Part shown: positions 34,921-47,458 of the stretch, piece after piece
How positions within the stretch are numbered: the first letter of the stretch is position 1
Layout of the letters: every line of letters begins with the position of its first letter
NCBI GenBank assembly: GCA_024138025.1
Contig: JAMXBD010002738.1
Span: 1-64,000, forward strand
Origin: Combretum micranthum
Taxonomy: Eukaryota; Streptophyta; Magnoliopsida; Myrtales; Combretaceae
Direction: 5' to 3'
Length of the DNA: 64,000 nucleotides
Made by a program: the position numbers and the translations under genes
The notes under the pieces: model-generated
The model's database searches: none
Told to the model about the DNA's origin: nothing
Seen by the model: the letters and a program-made list of their open reading frames with translations, nothing else

Positions 34921-37900
34921 AATAATACCCCCAATAACTAAAAGAAAATGAGCACTATATATTTATACACACATTGTTATATATATTCAAATAAGAATGG
35001 AAAAGCGAGTGTACAACATTCAATTGTTGAATTTGTCATGTTGTGAAAGTCTTTGCTATGTCGTTAGGTGTTGTCTTAGATTTAGAGTCAAGTCTAATCG
35101 TGTTATCAATCATTTGTTGTCTTTTTTAAGTGCAAGTCTTCTTCAAAAATCGAGTAAGTGAAGATTAAAATCGTTAAACTAATTCTTATTATTTATATAT
35201 GCTCTATTGTATTGAATATCAGTTAGGTAAAGACAAAGAAACATTTAAATCCTAAATTTTGTATAAAAATGAAAATAGCAAGAAATATCAAATAAATGCG
35301 ATAAAAGACCAAAACAATGTAATCATACTTCCTATAACATATAAATGCAATAAGTATGACTATTTAGCAAAAGAATCAAATTTTCTTTAAGAAATGAAAA
35401 TTAGTAGCAAAATAAGAACTCAATTTAAAAATTGAATTTAGATAATTTAGTTAAGCCAAGTAAAATGATTAATATGATGAAAATGAATAGATTGATATAA
35501 CCAAATTAATAACTAAATTAACCATGATTGGATATTTAAAATATTCTTTTCATCTGGCCAATTTGATTTAACTAGCCTTTTCAACAAATCAAATTCTATT
35601 ATCTTTCATAAATTTTAAACTAAACCCCTTTTCTTTTGGTTTTTAAACCTCTAAACCCTTAGAAAAGTTCAATTTCAATGTCTAATAGATTTGTAAACTC
35701 CTAATTTTAGCTTATTTCATAAATTGATTTACCTAATTTTTCCCAATCATTAATTTGGACCCTCTTTCTTTCAATTTATAAATGACCCAAATTTCTCAAA
35801 TTCATTTACCAAAAGTTTATAAAATGTCCTAAGCTAGCTATTTTAACCTAAAGTCTATTTTCTTAATCCTCATAAATTTTGAGTTTAACTGCTTATTTAA
35901 AAATTTCAGTTTTAAGCTCGAACTCCAACTAAATATCAATTTCTTACAAAAAATTAAATTTCTAAACTAGATTTTCAATTCACGCTATTGATTTATATGT
36001 TATAAATTTTGAAATTATCTTCCAGTTATTTCAGAGCTTAAGATAATAATCTGAAAGATTTAAACTCTAATCTTTATTAAAAGAAATATCATTAATCTTT
36101 ATTTTTTTATTCCCTTTTTCCTTTCTAACTTGGCTACCTTTTTATTTTCTTCCTTCTTCATTTTCTTTGGTTCCATCTTCTTCTTCCTCTTTTCCTCTTC
36201 ATTTTTCCTCTTTGTCTCAAATTTTAACCACAAAATCTCCAATCCAACAAGATTTTAGAAGAAAACAAAGATAAATGACAAGATCAAAGATGGAAATCAT
36301 GCATGAACAAGCTTCAAAATCTTAGAAGGAGTAGAAATAAAGAAAATCAAGAAGTTGAGTTGCCTAAAAGAGATGAGTTTTGCTTTTTCCTTTGCTTTAG
36401 TTCTTATCTACTTTTGTTTTAATTGTTGTTTATGTCTGTATGTATTGATTAAATGCTTCATACATGTTGGGTTGGTGAAGAAGATGATGAATAGTGGATA
36501 TGGGGTTTGATGGAGTAGTTTGGAAGTGTTGAATAGGTGTAGAAGTGGTGAACATAGATTATATGTTGTTTTTATGGTGTTTTAGTTGATGTACGATGTG
36601 TAAAAATTGATAAAGTTGAGTTTGAAAAGTAGGAAAAATTCGTAACCCTTGTAATATGAGAATCATCAACATAACTATTGCCTTACAAAGCTCGAGTTGG
36701 ATGATTTTTGAAAGTCACGGGGTGATTCTATCCTTATTGGCCTCTAACCTTGATGTTTTTAAAAACCATGGGTGTAACACGACCCTTATTAGCCTCTGAT
36801 CTTGGTGTTTTAAAAAATCACAGACGTAACTTTACCCTTACTAACCTATAGTCATTATATTTCAATCATAATTTTTTCATTTGAACTCAAATTGAGGTGA
36901 TTCAAAAGGCTACGAAAAGCTTAAAAAGATATCTAAAACTTCCATGTTTTAAGTTTTTTGTAAATTTTAAAAGTATCATGATCTAAATTTTGATTGATTC
37001 TAGTTGGTATATTTCCAAATAAAGTTAAAAACTTGTGTTTGCTTATTAAATGTGTGTAGTTAAATATAAAATGAACTTATCTAATAAACCTAGATTTAAC
37101 TTGACTAAATGGATTTGGTTGAATTAAAATGAATTAAATTGATTAAATTTAATTAACTTGGCTTAATAATTGAATTAAATGATTAGCTCTACTCAATTTG
37201 ACTAGGACTTAAAGCTTGTTTGGTAAATGAGTCTTTTTGAATATGAATGTTTTTTTTAATGCTTTTGTAATAAGAGGCTATAAACAAAGTGACAATAAAT
37301 ATTTTGACAAATAAGGAAGGACTGTCCGTATCTTGGTAAGGCAATTTTCGCAGCCATGATGGGGTTTTTACTTAGTGTCTAATCAAATATGATTTTAAAA
37401 TGAGTTTAATTTCATGAATAGATGTTTGCTTTTTATATATTCCTTTTATTAGCTCTAGCCAACCTTCTATTTCTATTTGGATTTCTTATATGAAGGATGA
37501 TGATGAATTGATGCTAATGATGATGATGTTATTGATGATTTGATGATTGATGGGGATGATGAATGGTTTTTTAGAGGGGCTTTTATAACCTAACTTGAAT
37601 GTTAGGTGGGTAACAATGACTTTGTCATCTTGTTTGTTATTGTAACTTAGTTGCACTATATCAAGATAAAATATAACCGACTATGTGTAGGGATTGGGTA
37701 ATGGTATGCTATTTAGTGATTGTTTGTTCTCGGTAAAAAAAAAAAAATGATTGTGTTGTTTGATAAAATATAATGGTGAAAGTGATAACATATTGCTTGT
37801 AATGGTTGAATATTGTTACTAATGAACACTTGTTAATCGATTAGTCACCTGATAAAAAGAACTTAATGCTATTTGACCCTTTAATTAAATAGACATGCAT

Positions 37901-39074
37901 TGCACTACAACATACTTGCATTAGCATTTAAGAAGTATGCACGTCACGTATTATCAATCCTATTCTATGGTAATGCTTAGGGAATTCCAGTGAATCTGGT
38001 GAAGGTTACTACCATTGGGTCGCCAGTTCCATAGGAACTAAGTAGGCTTGAAAAGGATGTTGCCTAATGAGGGCTGGCATGGAATGATAATACTTAGGGG
38101 GTTTTTAAGGTCTTAAAGTGAAGTGGTGGATGTTTTAATAGTATGAATGCTTAGGAGCAAAATGAGTTCAAATGAAGTCCTTCTTTCTTAATTCTTTCTA
38201 AGGAGAAGTTAGAGGCTATGTTTCAATGTGTTTCAAAGAAAATCCTCCCTTCTTAGTTATGTCTAAGGAGCAATTAGAGATTATTGTTCATAAAATGAGT
38301 TTCAAGGGAAATCCTCCCTCCTTAATGATATCTAAGGAGCAGTTAGAGGTTATATTGATAGTAAATATTCTTGACAAGAAATTTAAGAAAAGAAATCCTC
38401 CTTTCTTAGTTCTTAAATTCTCTTCGATGTGATACTACAGCTGGTCCTTCAACCCCTAAGAGAGGACGTAAATCTCCATTGGTTTAAATTCCGGTTATCC
38501 AAACTATGCATATCATATGGTTGAGTGTAGCATTACATATGTTTGTTTATAAAATTTTGTTAATAATCATTTGTTGTGTGGTTTTATTATTGTTATTCAC
38601 TGAGTTGTGGATTAACGCACACCCCTGCAGTTTTTATGTAGGAATAGCTCCAAGTGGGATGGGCTAAGAGAATATGTAAAGTGAGCTCCTCTTAGTAAAG
38701 TTTTTGAAGATAAGAAGAGGGGGTTAGAATAGAATTCATACGTTTTTAATTAAGTTATTTTGTTTTGTATTATATGTGCTAAGCTTAGAATAGGTTGGTT
38801 GGGTTAGAAAATAGTTCAAGGCTTTGTAATTCGTATATGATCTATTTTATTTCATTATTTGGTGGGTAATGCCGATTCTCTATGGTTCTGTTAGACTGCA
38901 GGAATTTGTATTTCCTTAGTTATTAAAGTATTTTTTGAAAATTAGAACTTGCGTAGCAAATGTTAAGTAGAGTTTTGTAATCTCTAATTTGCCAAATGAT
39001 TTTCATATCTTGGATGCATACTTGATATGAGAACTATAGGACGATCCTCTTAAGCCCCCTTTCGAGCCATGACA
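34921..39074 (+). mobile_element. 4.1 kb LTR-like unit in duplication copy 2
   Basis: Partner of 24494-28640. It ends CCTTTCGAGCCATGACA at 39074 and contains the same leader, tandem repeats and acceptor-like sites. Confidence 0.55.
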
Positions 39075-39621
39075 TATATAGTGTTTTGTGTACCATAAGT
39101 AAGCTCTATCAAACCTCTATAATCTCCCCTATCAACTTATATTTATAAACTCTTTAAGTCTTCTAGCCATTAGTCTAATTTCCCCTAATTTTGTCTAGGC
39201 ATTAATGGTGTAATTGCTAGTTTTGGCCCTATCAACTTGCTAATCCAAATCCTACAAGCTTACTGATACACAAAAATTGCCTATACTCTAGGCACATCGG
39301 CAAGCTAGTTAGGGCCTCTAGTAGGGCTCCTAGAGCCCATAAAATGTCATTGCCAAAGAAAAAATTGTATTGGCAAGCCGATGAGAGTGGTACAATGCAA
39401 ACCTGCATAATTCTGCAAAAAAACATAACACAAAACATAAACATAAATATTCGCAAATTTTGAACACATTTCACATCAAACATGTATAATTAATTAAGTA
39501 TAAATTATTCATAACTATTGTATAATTGTGCAATACATTTCCTTATCAAAATTTACATTGAACACATCCGCTCAACATATAATTGTTTCATGTGTATTCT
39601 ACTTTTCTATTTTTCAAGTTG

Positions 39622-39709
39622 CTTAGGATAGATGATTTGTTTGATCAGCTGGTAGGGGTGCAAGTATTTTCTAGGATCGATTTGAGATCAGGATATCACT
39701 AGCTGCGGA
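39622..39709 (+). pseudogene. Chromovirus-like reverse transcriptase, 5' piece
   Basis: Encodes [11 protein letters not shown] and then IDLRSGYH, core motifs of Ty3/gypsy reverse transcriptase. It is cut at its 5' end by the duplication junction and at its 3' end by solo LTR copy C. It continues at 42972. Confidence 0.85.
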
Positions 39710-40388
39710 TGTAAATCCCCGAAATTTTTAGATTCGAATTATAGTTTAAACCCTAATTGGAAGTCAATTGGGTTTCCAGAGTCAATAAAACCCTAGTTTA
39801 CCGTAACCGCTTAAGTCCGGCATTACCGTTTTCCCAAGTTCTAGAAAATGAAGTTTGATGGTTCGTAATAGCTATAGGTTACATAAAAATATTAGTTTTG
39901 CAAAATTTAAGTGTCCTTAGAACCTGATCAGATACAGTTTTTGAAAAACGTGTTCCAAAGTTCGGAATAGGAAAAATATTCCGAATATGCCGTTAGACTT
40001 GTAAAAATATAAGATTTCCAAAAATTTCAATTTCGTAATTTTTTGGTAGCTAAAAATATCAGATATCGCATTTATACGCGTATTTTCTTACTACCGGCAT
40101 TTAATTGTCATGTCCACTTTTACATTTTACTATTTTCTACTATTCTACACTATTAATCCATCTCTACTTTTTCTTACAACCTACTCTTACAACCCATACA
40201 CCTATTTCTTACCCATTTTCATTTCCAATACAACTTCACATCTCTCATTTCTTACTTTTAATTAACAAAATAACAAAAAAAATAAAATTTTCTCTCCCCC
40301 CCTCAAAATTGCGCTGGCCATCCCCCCATTTGTGCCCATTTTTTTTCATTTTTTATTTAATTAACACAAATTATCTCCCACATTTTCC

Positions 40389-40396
40389 TATAAATA
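40389..40396 (+). promoter_or_regulatory. TATA box of LTR copy C
   Basis: TATAAATA followed by CCCCTC and about 100 bp of CT-rich leader up to the first donor-like site. Confidence 0.65.
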
Positions 40397-41837
40397 CCCC
40401 CTCATACCTTCACTTCTTTCACACCACTTCTTTACTAAAGTTACTATACTCAAATTTCTCTCCAAATCTCTCCAAGAAGCTCTCTTTAGTTCATCTCTTT
40501 TAGGTAAAAATTCTTCAAGAAATTCCTATGTTCATCTACTTAGTATGAACTTAATGTATGTTTTCCAAAACCATGAAGGTTAAGAAAGCAACAATAGGTT
40601 CATACTTTGTTTTTGTTCATAATATCAATTTCTTTATGTTCCTTTATATTTCTTTATGTTCTTTTATATTCATAACTATCTAAATATCTATATAGCTATA
40701 TATAATATTTAGAGCATATAAGCTCATTGTCTTGCAATTCATTTACCTTCCATGCAATTTATTTACTTCATTGCAATTTATTTAATTTCAAGTTGTTCTT
40801 AAGACTAGTCTTTCTAGTCTTAGACTTGTCCTCATCAAGTCAAAACATTTTCTTTTCTTTTCGGAACTAGTCTTTTCTTAGTTCCGGGGTACCTTGATGA
40901 AGCTAAGGTCCCAATACTTGATTTATATCGTTATTTGCTTATTCTTTTAAGTTATTATGTTCATTTATATTCCATAATTTTATGATTCATATTCATGCAT
41001 GAACATAATGTTTTTGTCTCAATAAAAATAAACGAGGAAGTGTTTTCTTAAATTAAAGATTCTTTCTAAAGAAATAGATGTAGAAAATAGATTTCTTAAA
41101 AACTTATGAACATGCTTAGAAACGATTTTTCTTAAATAAACAAAATGTTTTATACAAACTTATTTTTCATCAAGTATTAGAAATTTTCTTTTGAATCATT
41201 AGAAGAAACAAGAACATCCTTTTTATGAAATTGTTATTACTTTTAAAAGTTGTTGGAATCTAAGTATAGAAAATAAAAACCACTCCTTAAGAATTTAAAG
41301 TGATTACAAGAGATTAAATTTAGAAAAAGGAATATTCATCTCAAATAACTCAAGACCTTTTCAAAAGTAAAATGAATATTCCAACAAAATCTCAAAGTTC
41401 AAAATCTTTTAAAACTTTACTTTTTCATAAGTTAAGACAACTTCATTTACTTCATCCATTTTTTATGAGTCAATACATATATGTATATATCTTCCAAAAA
41501 GTTTATAAAAATACTTGGAACATTCATGTCTTCAATTGAGTTTTATTTAAAAAGAGGAACTCAAGTTTTTACGAATTCTTGGAGAATCTGGTCGCTGCTT
41601 TTTCAGAACCCAAACGACTTAGTTTTACGAAAATAAGCTTAGAAATGCGTAGATCTTTTCAAGTACGTAGAAAACGATATATTATATGCGAAATTCCGAG
41701 TTAAATTGAGCAAGTTATGGTCATTTTAAGTTGGAATTTCCTCTTATACGATTTTACCGCGATTTTAAGAAAAGTTTAGAATCTTCAAGAATAGAAGTTT
41801 TATGAAAGACTCATTTTAGGTATTTCGTCTTGTTTAG

Positions 41838-41898
41838 GTGACGAGGGACCCGAGATCATCTATCTGAGGACTATTTCGATTAGATCTACCGTTATGGA
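41838..41898 (+). other. Conserved mini-exon, copy C (frame broken)
   Basis: The acceptor TTGTTTAG ends at 41837 and the donor-like GTGAAT is at 41899. The tail GAGGACTATTTCGATTAG is kept, but it is out of frame with the exon start by one base. This argues that the copy no longer codes, or that conservation acts on the nucleotides. Confidence 0.45.
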
Positions 41899-42219
41899 GT
41901 GAATTATTCCTTTTACTAAGTTCGTTTCCTTGTTTTGTGCTTGTAATTAGTAGCACTAGCAATTAAGAAAAAGATAAAATGGATAATTATTGTGTGACTT
42001 GGAATTATGAATGATTGAATACAAGTTAAGAATATCGGAAGTTGGTTTGGTAAATAAATTGTGATTCTTGTTTTGATACGATGAAAATTGTGTTGATTGC
42101 CTTTAACTTGAACTAAACATCTATGGTTAAATTTTTATTGAAATCAATTCATGCATATCATTCACATGAGTTACATTTGTTTCACTACTATTCTTTGTGT
42201 GGGGAAACGATGAAATGGT

Positions 42220-42290
42220 AGTGGTGACTGGTAGGAGTCGGAAAGTCTACATGGTGGCTAGTAGGAGCCGGAAAGTCTACAGGCAAGCAG
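42220..42290. repeat. 30-bp tandem repeat private to copy C
   Basis: Units with GTAGGAGCCGGAAAGTCTAC at 42231 and 42261, plus a degenerate flank. Confidence 0.75.
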
Positions 42291-42971
42291 CAGAGTTGGT
42301 AAATCCACGGATAATGATGGTCGTATGGGCCTGTAACCTCCCAACCCTTGTCATGGAGAGCGTTTAATCTATGCTACACTTGATTTCCGGTTAATCATGT
42401 GTATCTTCCTTGTTCATATGATTTGTGCATTTTCATATGTTTTGATTAAAATACTTGTATAAATTATGGAAATGTCTTATAGATGGAATTATCTCACTAA
42501 GCTAGTCTTGCTTATACCCTTATAGTTTTCTATTATAGTATGATTATCTATGGTTGGCCCCAAGAAGCCCCGTATGCTAGGTACGAGTGTAAGCTACTAG
42601 AAGTTTTTAGAAGAAGTTTATGTATTTTTAGTTTTGAACATAAACTTCTAGGAAAACCTCTATAGTAGGCTTATGTGGTAGTTGTGTTTATTTTGTTATT
42701 AGTATAATTGAACAAAGACTTTAAGGCGGGGGAATGCCCCTAAGATGATGTACGAATTTATTATTAAATGAAGATCTTATGTTTATCTATTTAAGTTCAT
42801 GCTTGCTTTTGCTATCTATTTAAACATAATACCCCTATGAGTCTCCTACTATCTTGGAAGCACACCTTGCATATGATATCAAAGCTCCTGCATGACTAAG
42901 GTTGTCAATCATTAGCTTTAATATTATATGCGGCGGACTGCCACGTTTAGGGTACCTTCTGGGGTGTGACA

Positions 42972-44000
42972 GCGGATTTAAGCTGACGACATTTTCAAAG
43001 ATAGTTTTCATGACCAGATACGGGCATTATGAATTTGTGGTTATGCCTTTTGATCTTATAAATGCCCCAGTTATATTTATGGATCTTACAAAAAAGGGCC
43101 TTTAAAGAGTAAATGAATTCGGTTGTAATAGTGTATATTGATGATGTTTTCATGTATTCAAATATTAAAGAAGAACATTCGATATTAGTTTTGAGAACGT
43201 TACGGGAAGAAAAGTGATATGCCAAGCTCACCAAGCATAAGTTTTGAGCCAGTGTTTCTTTGAGAACATATTGTGGACGAAAATGGAATTTCAGTAAATC
43301 CTGAAAAGGAGAAAGTTATAAAGGAATGGTTAACTCCTAAGAATATGTCGGAAATCAGAAGTTCCTAGGAACGGTAAGATATTACAAGAGATTTATAGAG
43401 GATTTCTCCAAGGTTTCTAAATCCTTTTAAGAATGACTCAAAAGGGAGTGAAGTATGTGTGAGATGATAATTGTGGAAGTAGTTTCCAATAGTTAAAAGA
43501 AAAGTTAGTATCTACACCGGTGATAGCTTTGCCAATGAGTAGTGAAGAGTATATTATTGGTATTGACACTTCTATATAAGATCTGGATTGTGTTTTGATG
43601 CAAGGTGGTAAAGTTATAGCATATGCATCTAGATAGTTAAATCCTTATGAAAAGAATTGACTCACTCATGACATGGAGCCAGTAGTCATAGTTCATACGT
43701 TAAAGAGTTGGAGACACAAATTGCTTGATGAGAAGTGCAAAATCTTCATGAATAACAAGAGCTTGACGTATTTTTTCAACCATAGAGATCTGAATATGAA
43801 ACAAAGGAGGTAGATTGAACAAATAAAAGATTTTGATATGGATATACAATATCACCCTAAAAAAGCGAATGTTGCGGTAGAAGCTCTGAGTAGGAAGAGG
43901 AATGAGAATTTAGTGGCTTTGGTCACCTCAAAGCGACATTTGTTAGATGACCTGAGAAAAATCATGTTGAAGAGTAGAGAAAAAGTATTGAGATAACCAA
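42972..44000 (+). pseudogene. Chromovirus-like reverse transcriptase and RNase H
   Basis: Continues the reverse transcriptase from 39709: [13 protein letters not shown], then VYIDDVFMYS with the catalytic YIDD box at 43134-43145. The RNase H part includes GKVIAYASR, LNPYEKN, THDMEP, WRHKLLDEKCKIF and DMDIQYHPKKANV. Frameshifts and stops are scattered through it. The frame at 42902-43105 fuses the end of LTR copy C to this reverse transcriptase, so it is a chimera and not a gene. Confidence 0.85.
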
Positions 44001-45423
44001 TATAAATTAGAGAATAGTTAAATCCTATGAAGATATGAATGTGCATGAGGAATGGCCATTGCAAGAAGGAAATATGATCTTAGTGAGTTACGGGATATAT
44101 ATGGATGGTGAACAATGATGACATCTACACTAATCTATGATGATAAATTTTAGGATAATTCTTAAAGAAAATCTATAAGAAGATATAAATTGTTATATAA
44201 AAAGCAAGACAAGTTTTAAAAGATAATTGGAAAAGTACGATGAATAAATAAAAGTTGTGAATTGTCTACAGTGTTTAATAGGGGTGATAAAACTAACTAG
44301 CAAATACGTAGATGCTATGATCATATAAAATAAAAGAGCAATGTAAGGTTTGATCATTAGAGTTAGAGTTGGAAAATCTTAAATTTCGTGATTTGAGTTT
44401 TCTGATTGTTATTTGAAGGATTATAAGGTGACTATGTCTTAACAAAGTTTCGATGGAAATGGTGATAATTAGAGGTAATGTATAATGGTTCAATTGTGTT
44501 AATGAGTTAGATTGAGTTTTCTACAATGCAATCTACAGTTGCTTTGAGGATATAATGATTGATTTATGAACTTAGATAAAAGTATATAAACAAAGAAGAT
44601 CTTTTGTTGAGAAGTAGATTTAATAGTTATATAAGGATATCAAATCCAAGTGAAGAACAATCACTTAATATTGGGTCAATAAAATGGATTTGTATGGTGA
44701 AACCCTAGTGACAATGTGCATTAGTAATCTAAATATTAAAGAATTACCGGAACGTTAGGAGTAATGATGTCAAAGGAAGAGTTAGAAGTCATTCGATGAT
44801 TTTAAAGGTTTACTTAAGGATATATGTATTAATTTTAATCTTCATGTATATATTGATAGAAAAAATAAGAAAATATATTGAAGATTGAGAAAACATATTG
44901 GAAGAAGTATGCTTAGTTAATGAGTATTTTGAGATTAGATGAATGATATACAAGTGATGTGAATTAATTTGATATGGAACAATAAGGATAAAAACTAAGT
45001 TGAATCAATGGAAGTACAAGTAACATAGTGACATTTGGAGCTCCAGGTTAAGGTAAGATTTGACTTTTGGAATTTGAATTGAGAAATATAGTTATGAGAT
45101 TTTCAGCTTTCTAAACATCGCTCGAGGAAAATGAATTGGAGATTCAATACAATGAGGTCGAGGTAAGATTTCTTTATGGATATTGTTAATAAGTTTAAGT
45201 TATAATCAAGAGGTGTGTTGTGAGGTATCGGAGGAAGTGAATCCAAATTGAGTGGTGAAAGTTAAAAATTAAAGAGACGTCGATGGAATTATATTCTAAC
45301 TAGCAGATATAAGCATGAAGATGGGTCAATATGGTGTAAAGAATGAAAAACAAGAAGAAAAGGATTGGCAGTGAACTAATGGAGATAGTGATTCGGGTAA
45401 CTTTCAAGGACAAAAGTTCTTTT
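44001..45423 (+). pseudogene. Decayed integrase region of the chromovirus-like element
   Basis: Lies between a recognisable RNase H and the 3' purine tract, where integrase should be. Only weak traces are visible by eye, so the call rests on position. Confidence 0.4.
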
Positions 45424-45436
45424 AGGAGGAGAGAAA
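45424..45436 (+). other. Polypurine tract
   Basis: AGGAGGAGAGAAA directly before the TG of the 3' LTR; this is the plus-strand primer site of an LTR retrotransposon. Confidence 0.8.
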
Positions 45437-47458
45437 TGTAATATAAAGATATATAAATTATAAAGAAGGGCAAGTTTGTCATTTGATATAAAATGAGAGG
45501 GTTTTATGGTCAACCCTAAAGTATATAAAAGGATTATTAGGAAGGGCCAAAGAGTCAAAGGATATTAATAAGAAGGTTTTATAGTCAAAGTTGAAATACA
45601 ATTATATTGTGTTCACATGGTAAAGTCTTGATTAAGAATGGATTTTGGCAGAAGGCTGCTTAAATTAAATATGAACCTAGCGTTTTTCCTAAGCTAAGTT
45701 ATCATATATATAGATAACTTAGCCTAGTTTTCTATTCCTTTGTCTGAGCTTTCGGAAACTTTACGCAGAGCAAGAGAAAAACGTCTTGGTAATTATTTTC
45801 CCTCTCAATCTTTTCATAATTAAAACCGATTAAATCTTTAAGATCTATCTATCTATTTGTAAGGAAAACATTATAGAGAATTCATTGGAGAAACTCTACA
45901 ATTCTTTTGAAGATCTGGTTTTGGGAAATCAAAAGGTTTTGATTATCAAACCTAGGAGATTCAAGATCTATAAGAGTTTGGAGAAACCTTAAGGTTGGAT
46001 TTGAAGATTTGTATAGTTTCAATTCGAAGAAAAGGGTAAGATCTTTCTTAGTGTTTTGTGATTTTTAGGATTTGATGATTATAAGAATATGATAATTTGG
46101 AAGTTATAGTAATTAGAAATAAATTGATTGTGATCAGGAGATTGATTGATGTAGGGATTTTGTTTCAAATCAAGATTTGCAAGTTCTAGGTAAGTAAGGA
46201 TCCATCTAATCTTATCATTAAATGAAATTTATTTGTTGTTGTAAATCAAATTGTTAATTGGAGATTTTATATACGTATTGAAGGAATTTTGGAGAAATTA
46301 GAAATTGAGGAGAAAGCTGAGTTTGAAGGTTTCATTGAATTATAAACAAAGGAGACATGTGTGTTAACTTCTTTTCGTAGATCTATGATTAGGGTTATAG
46401 ATTCTTTGAGTAAGGTTATGAAATTAAGGATTAGGGTTTAATTATGTGTTGCAATTGGAATTGATTAAGATATGTTGTTGATCAGGAATATTTGTGAGAT
46501 TAGGGTTCTATTTCAATTAAAGTTTCTGTTGAGTAGATTTGGATTGGAAGCAAATCCAGGTACGTCCTTACCTTATTTGTTGCTTATGCGTGATAGGTTT
46601 AGAATTCATAACCTGATTAACGAATATACGACCTTAATTGAAATTGAGTGTTGGTTGTGAGTGGTTTCAACTAGAGTAGAACTCATAGCGAGGCCACGGT
46701 GGGGGGTGATCTCTAGTGAGACAACCTGATGATCCTTATGTGAGGTTGTCTCGAGTGGACTCGTGCTTGGAGATGATTCTAGTAGATTAGGAGTCGTGCT
46801 TTCGAGCTTTGGGTGAGCATGTAAACTATATATATGTATATATTATAATATGTGTTTCGGAATCTGAGTTATTTCGGGTTTGGGTTTATATCATGAGTAT
46901 TCCTAAACTGTGTTGGTTGCAGGCTAATGAAAAGATAAATTAATTTGTGCTTGTTGCATTAGAAATTATAAGTTGTATGTGATATTGTGTTATATATGAT
47001 CATGTGCATGTGCTTGTGGTTTGGATGTACTGGGCCTTTGTGCTCATTCCTCTATTTTTACATGTGCAGGTGATGATCCTATTATATAAGATCTGTCGGG
47101 ATATGATGTATATGTTGATGACCAGGAGCACAATAGTACAAATGACCATCTAGCTGATCATTAAGGATTGGATGGAGATGTTTATGAGTACTTTTATTTT
47201 AGTAGAGACTTTATTTTGATGGATTAGTTTCATTGGAAGTTTTATTTGTAAAGACTTTTTATGTTCTTATGTTTTTAGATATCTTTAGTTATCAGATTAT
47301 GTAGTGGAACAACTTTTATGAAATTTTATATTGAAGATGTTTATTTTAGAGAGTTTTGATGATGTTCTATCTATTGTGATTTAGTAATAGCCTTGGCGTG
47401 TGCCTTTGAAGAGAGGACACGTGGCGGGTTGTAGATGCCTTTGATTTAGGGCATTACA
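45437..47458 (+). mobile_element. 3' LTR of the chromovirus-like element (2.02 kb)
   Basis: Starts TGTAATATAA after the purine tract and ends GGGCATTACA, so the termini TGTAAT/ATTACA are inverted. It contains a TATA box (45522), donor-like sites near 46030, 46195 and 46560, and the acceptor CATGTGCAG ending at 47069, followed by a frame GDDPII then stop, like the start of the family-1 mini-exon. The 5' LTR was lost with the 5' truncation. Confidence 0.8.
45522..45532 (+). promoter_or_regulatory. TATA box of the chromovirus-like LTR
   Basis: TATATAAAAGG, close to consensus, 85 bp inside the LTR. Confidence 0.5.

Larger units (their letters stand above)
30810..39622. repeat. Segmental duplication, copy 2 (about 8.8 kb)
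   Basis: Direct repeat of 20415-29185. The left junction joins the truncated copia tail at GATTAAAATAT. The right junction, in the shared TTCAA(A/G)TTGC, passes straight into the reverse transcriptase of a chromovirus-like element. Both junctions show short microhomology. Confidence 0.9.
39710..42971 (+). mobile_element. Family-1 solo LTR, copy C (3.26 kb)
   Basis: Starts TGTAAATCCCCG and ends GGGGTGTGACA, with a perfect 5-bp duplication GCGGA at 39705-39709 and 42972-42976. It splits the reverse transcriptase between LRSGYH and the [13 protein letters not shown] motif. It carries a TATA box (40389), a CT-rich leader, a donor TTTTAG|GTAAAA near 40503, a mini-exon (41838-41898), a private 30-bp repeat (42220-42290) and an acceptor near 42538. 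No internal retroelement sequence flanks it. Confidence 0.92.

Noticed and set aside
40105..40503. 132-codon frame in LTR C (similar frames at 8023-8304, 12713-12988 and 56377-56589)
   Set aside because: These are pyrimidine-rich leader sequences downstream of or around LTR promoters, open because CT-rich DNA has few stop codons.
42902..43105. 67-codon frame containing reverse-transcriptase motifs
   Set aside because: It starts in LTR C and runs into an interrupted reverse transcriptase; the first part is LTR sequence.
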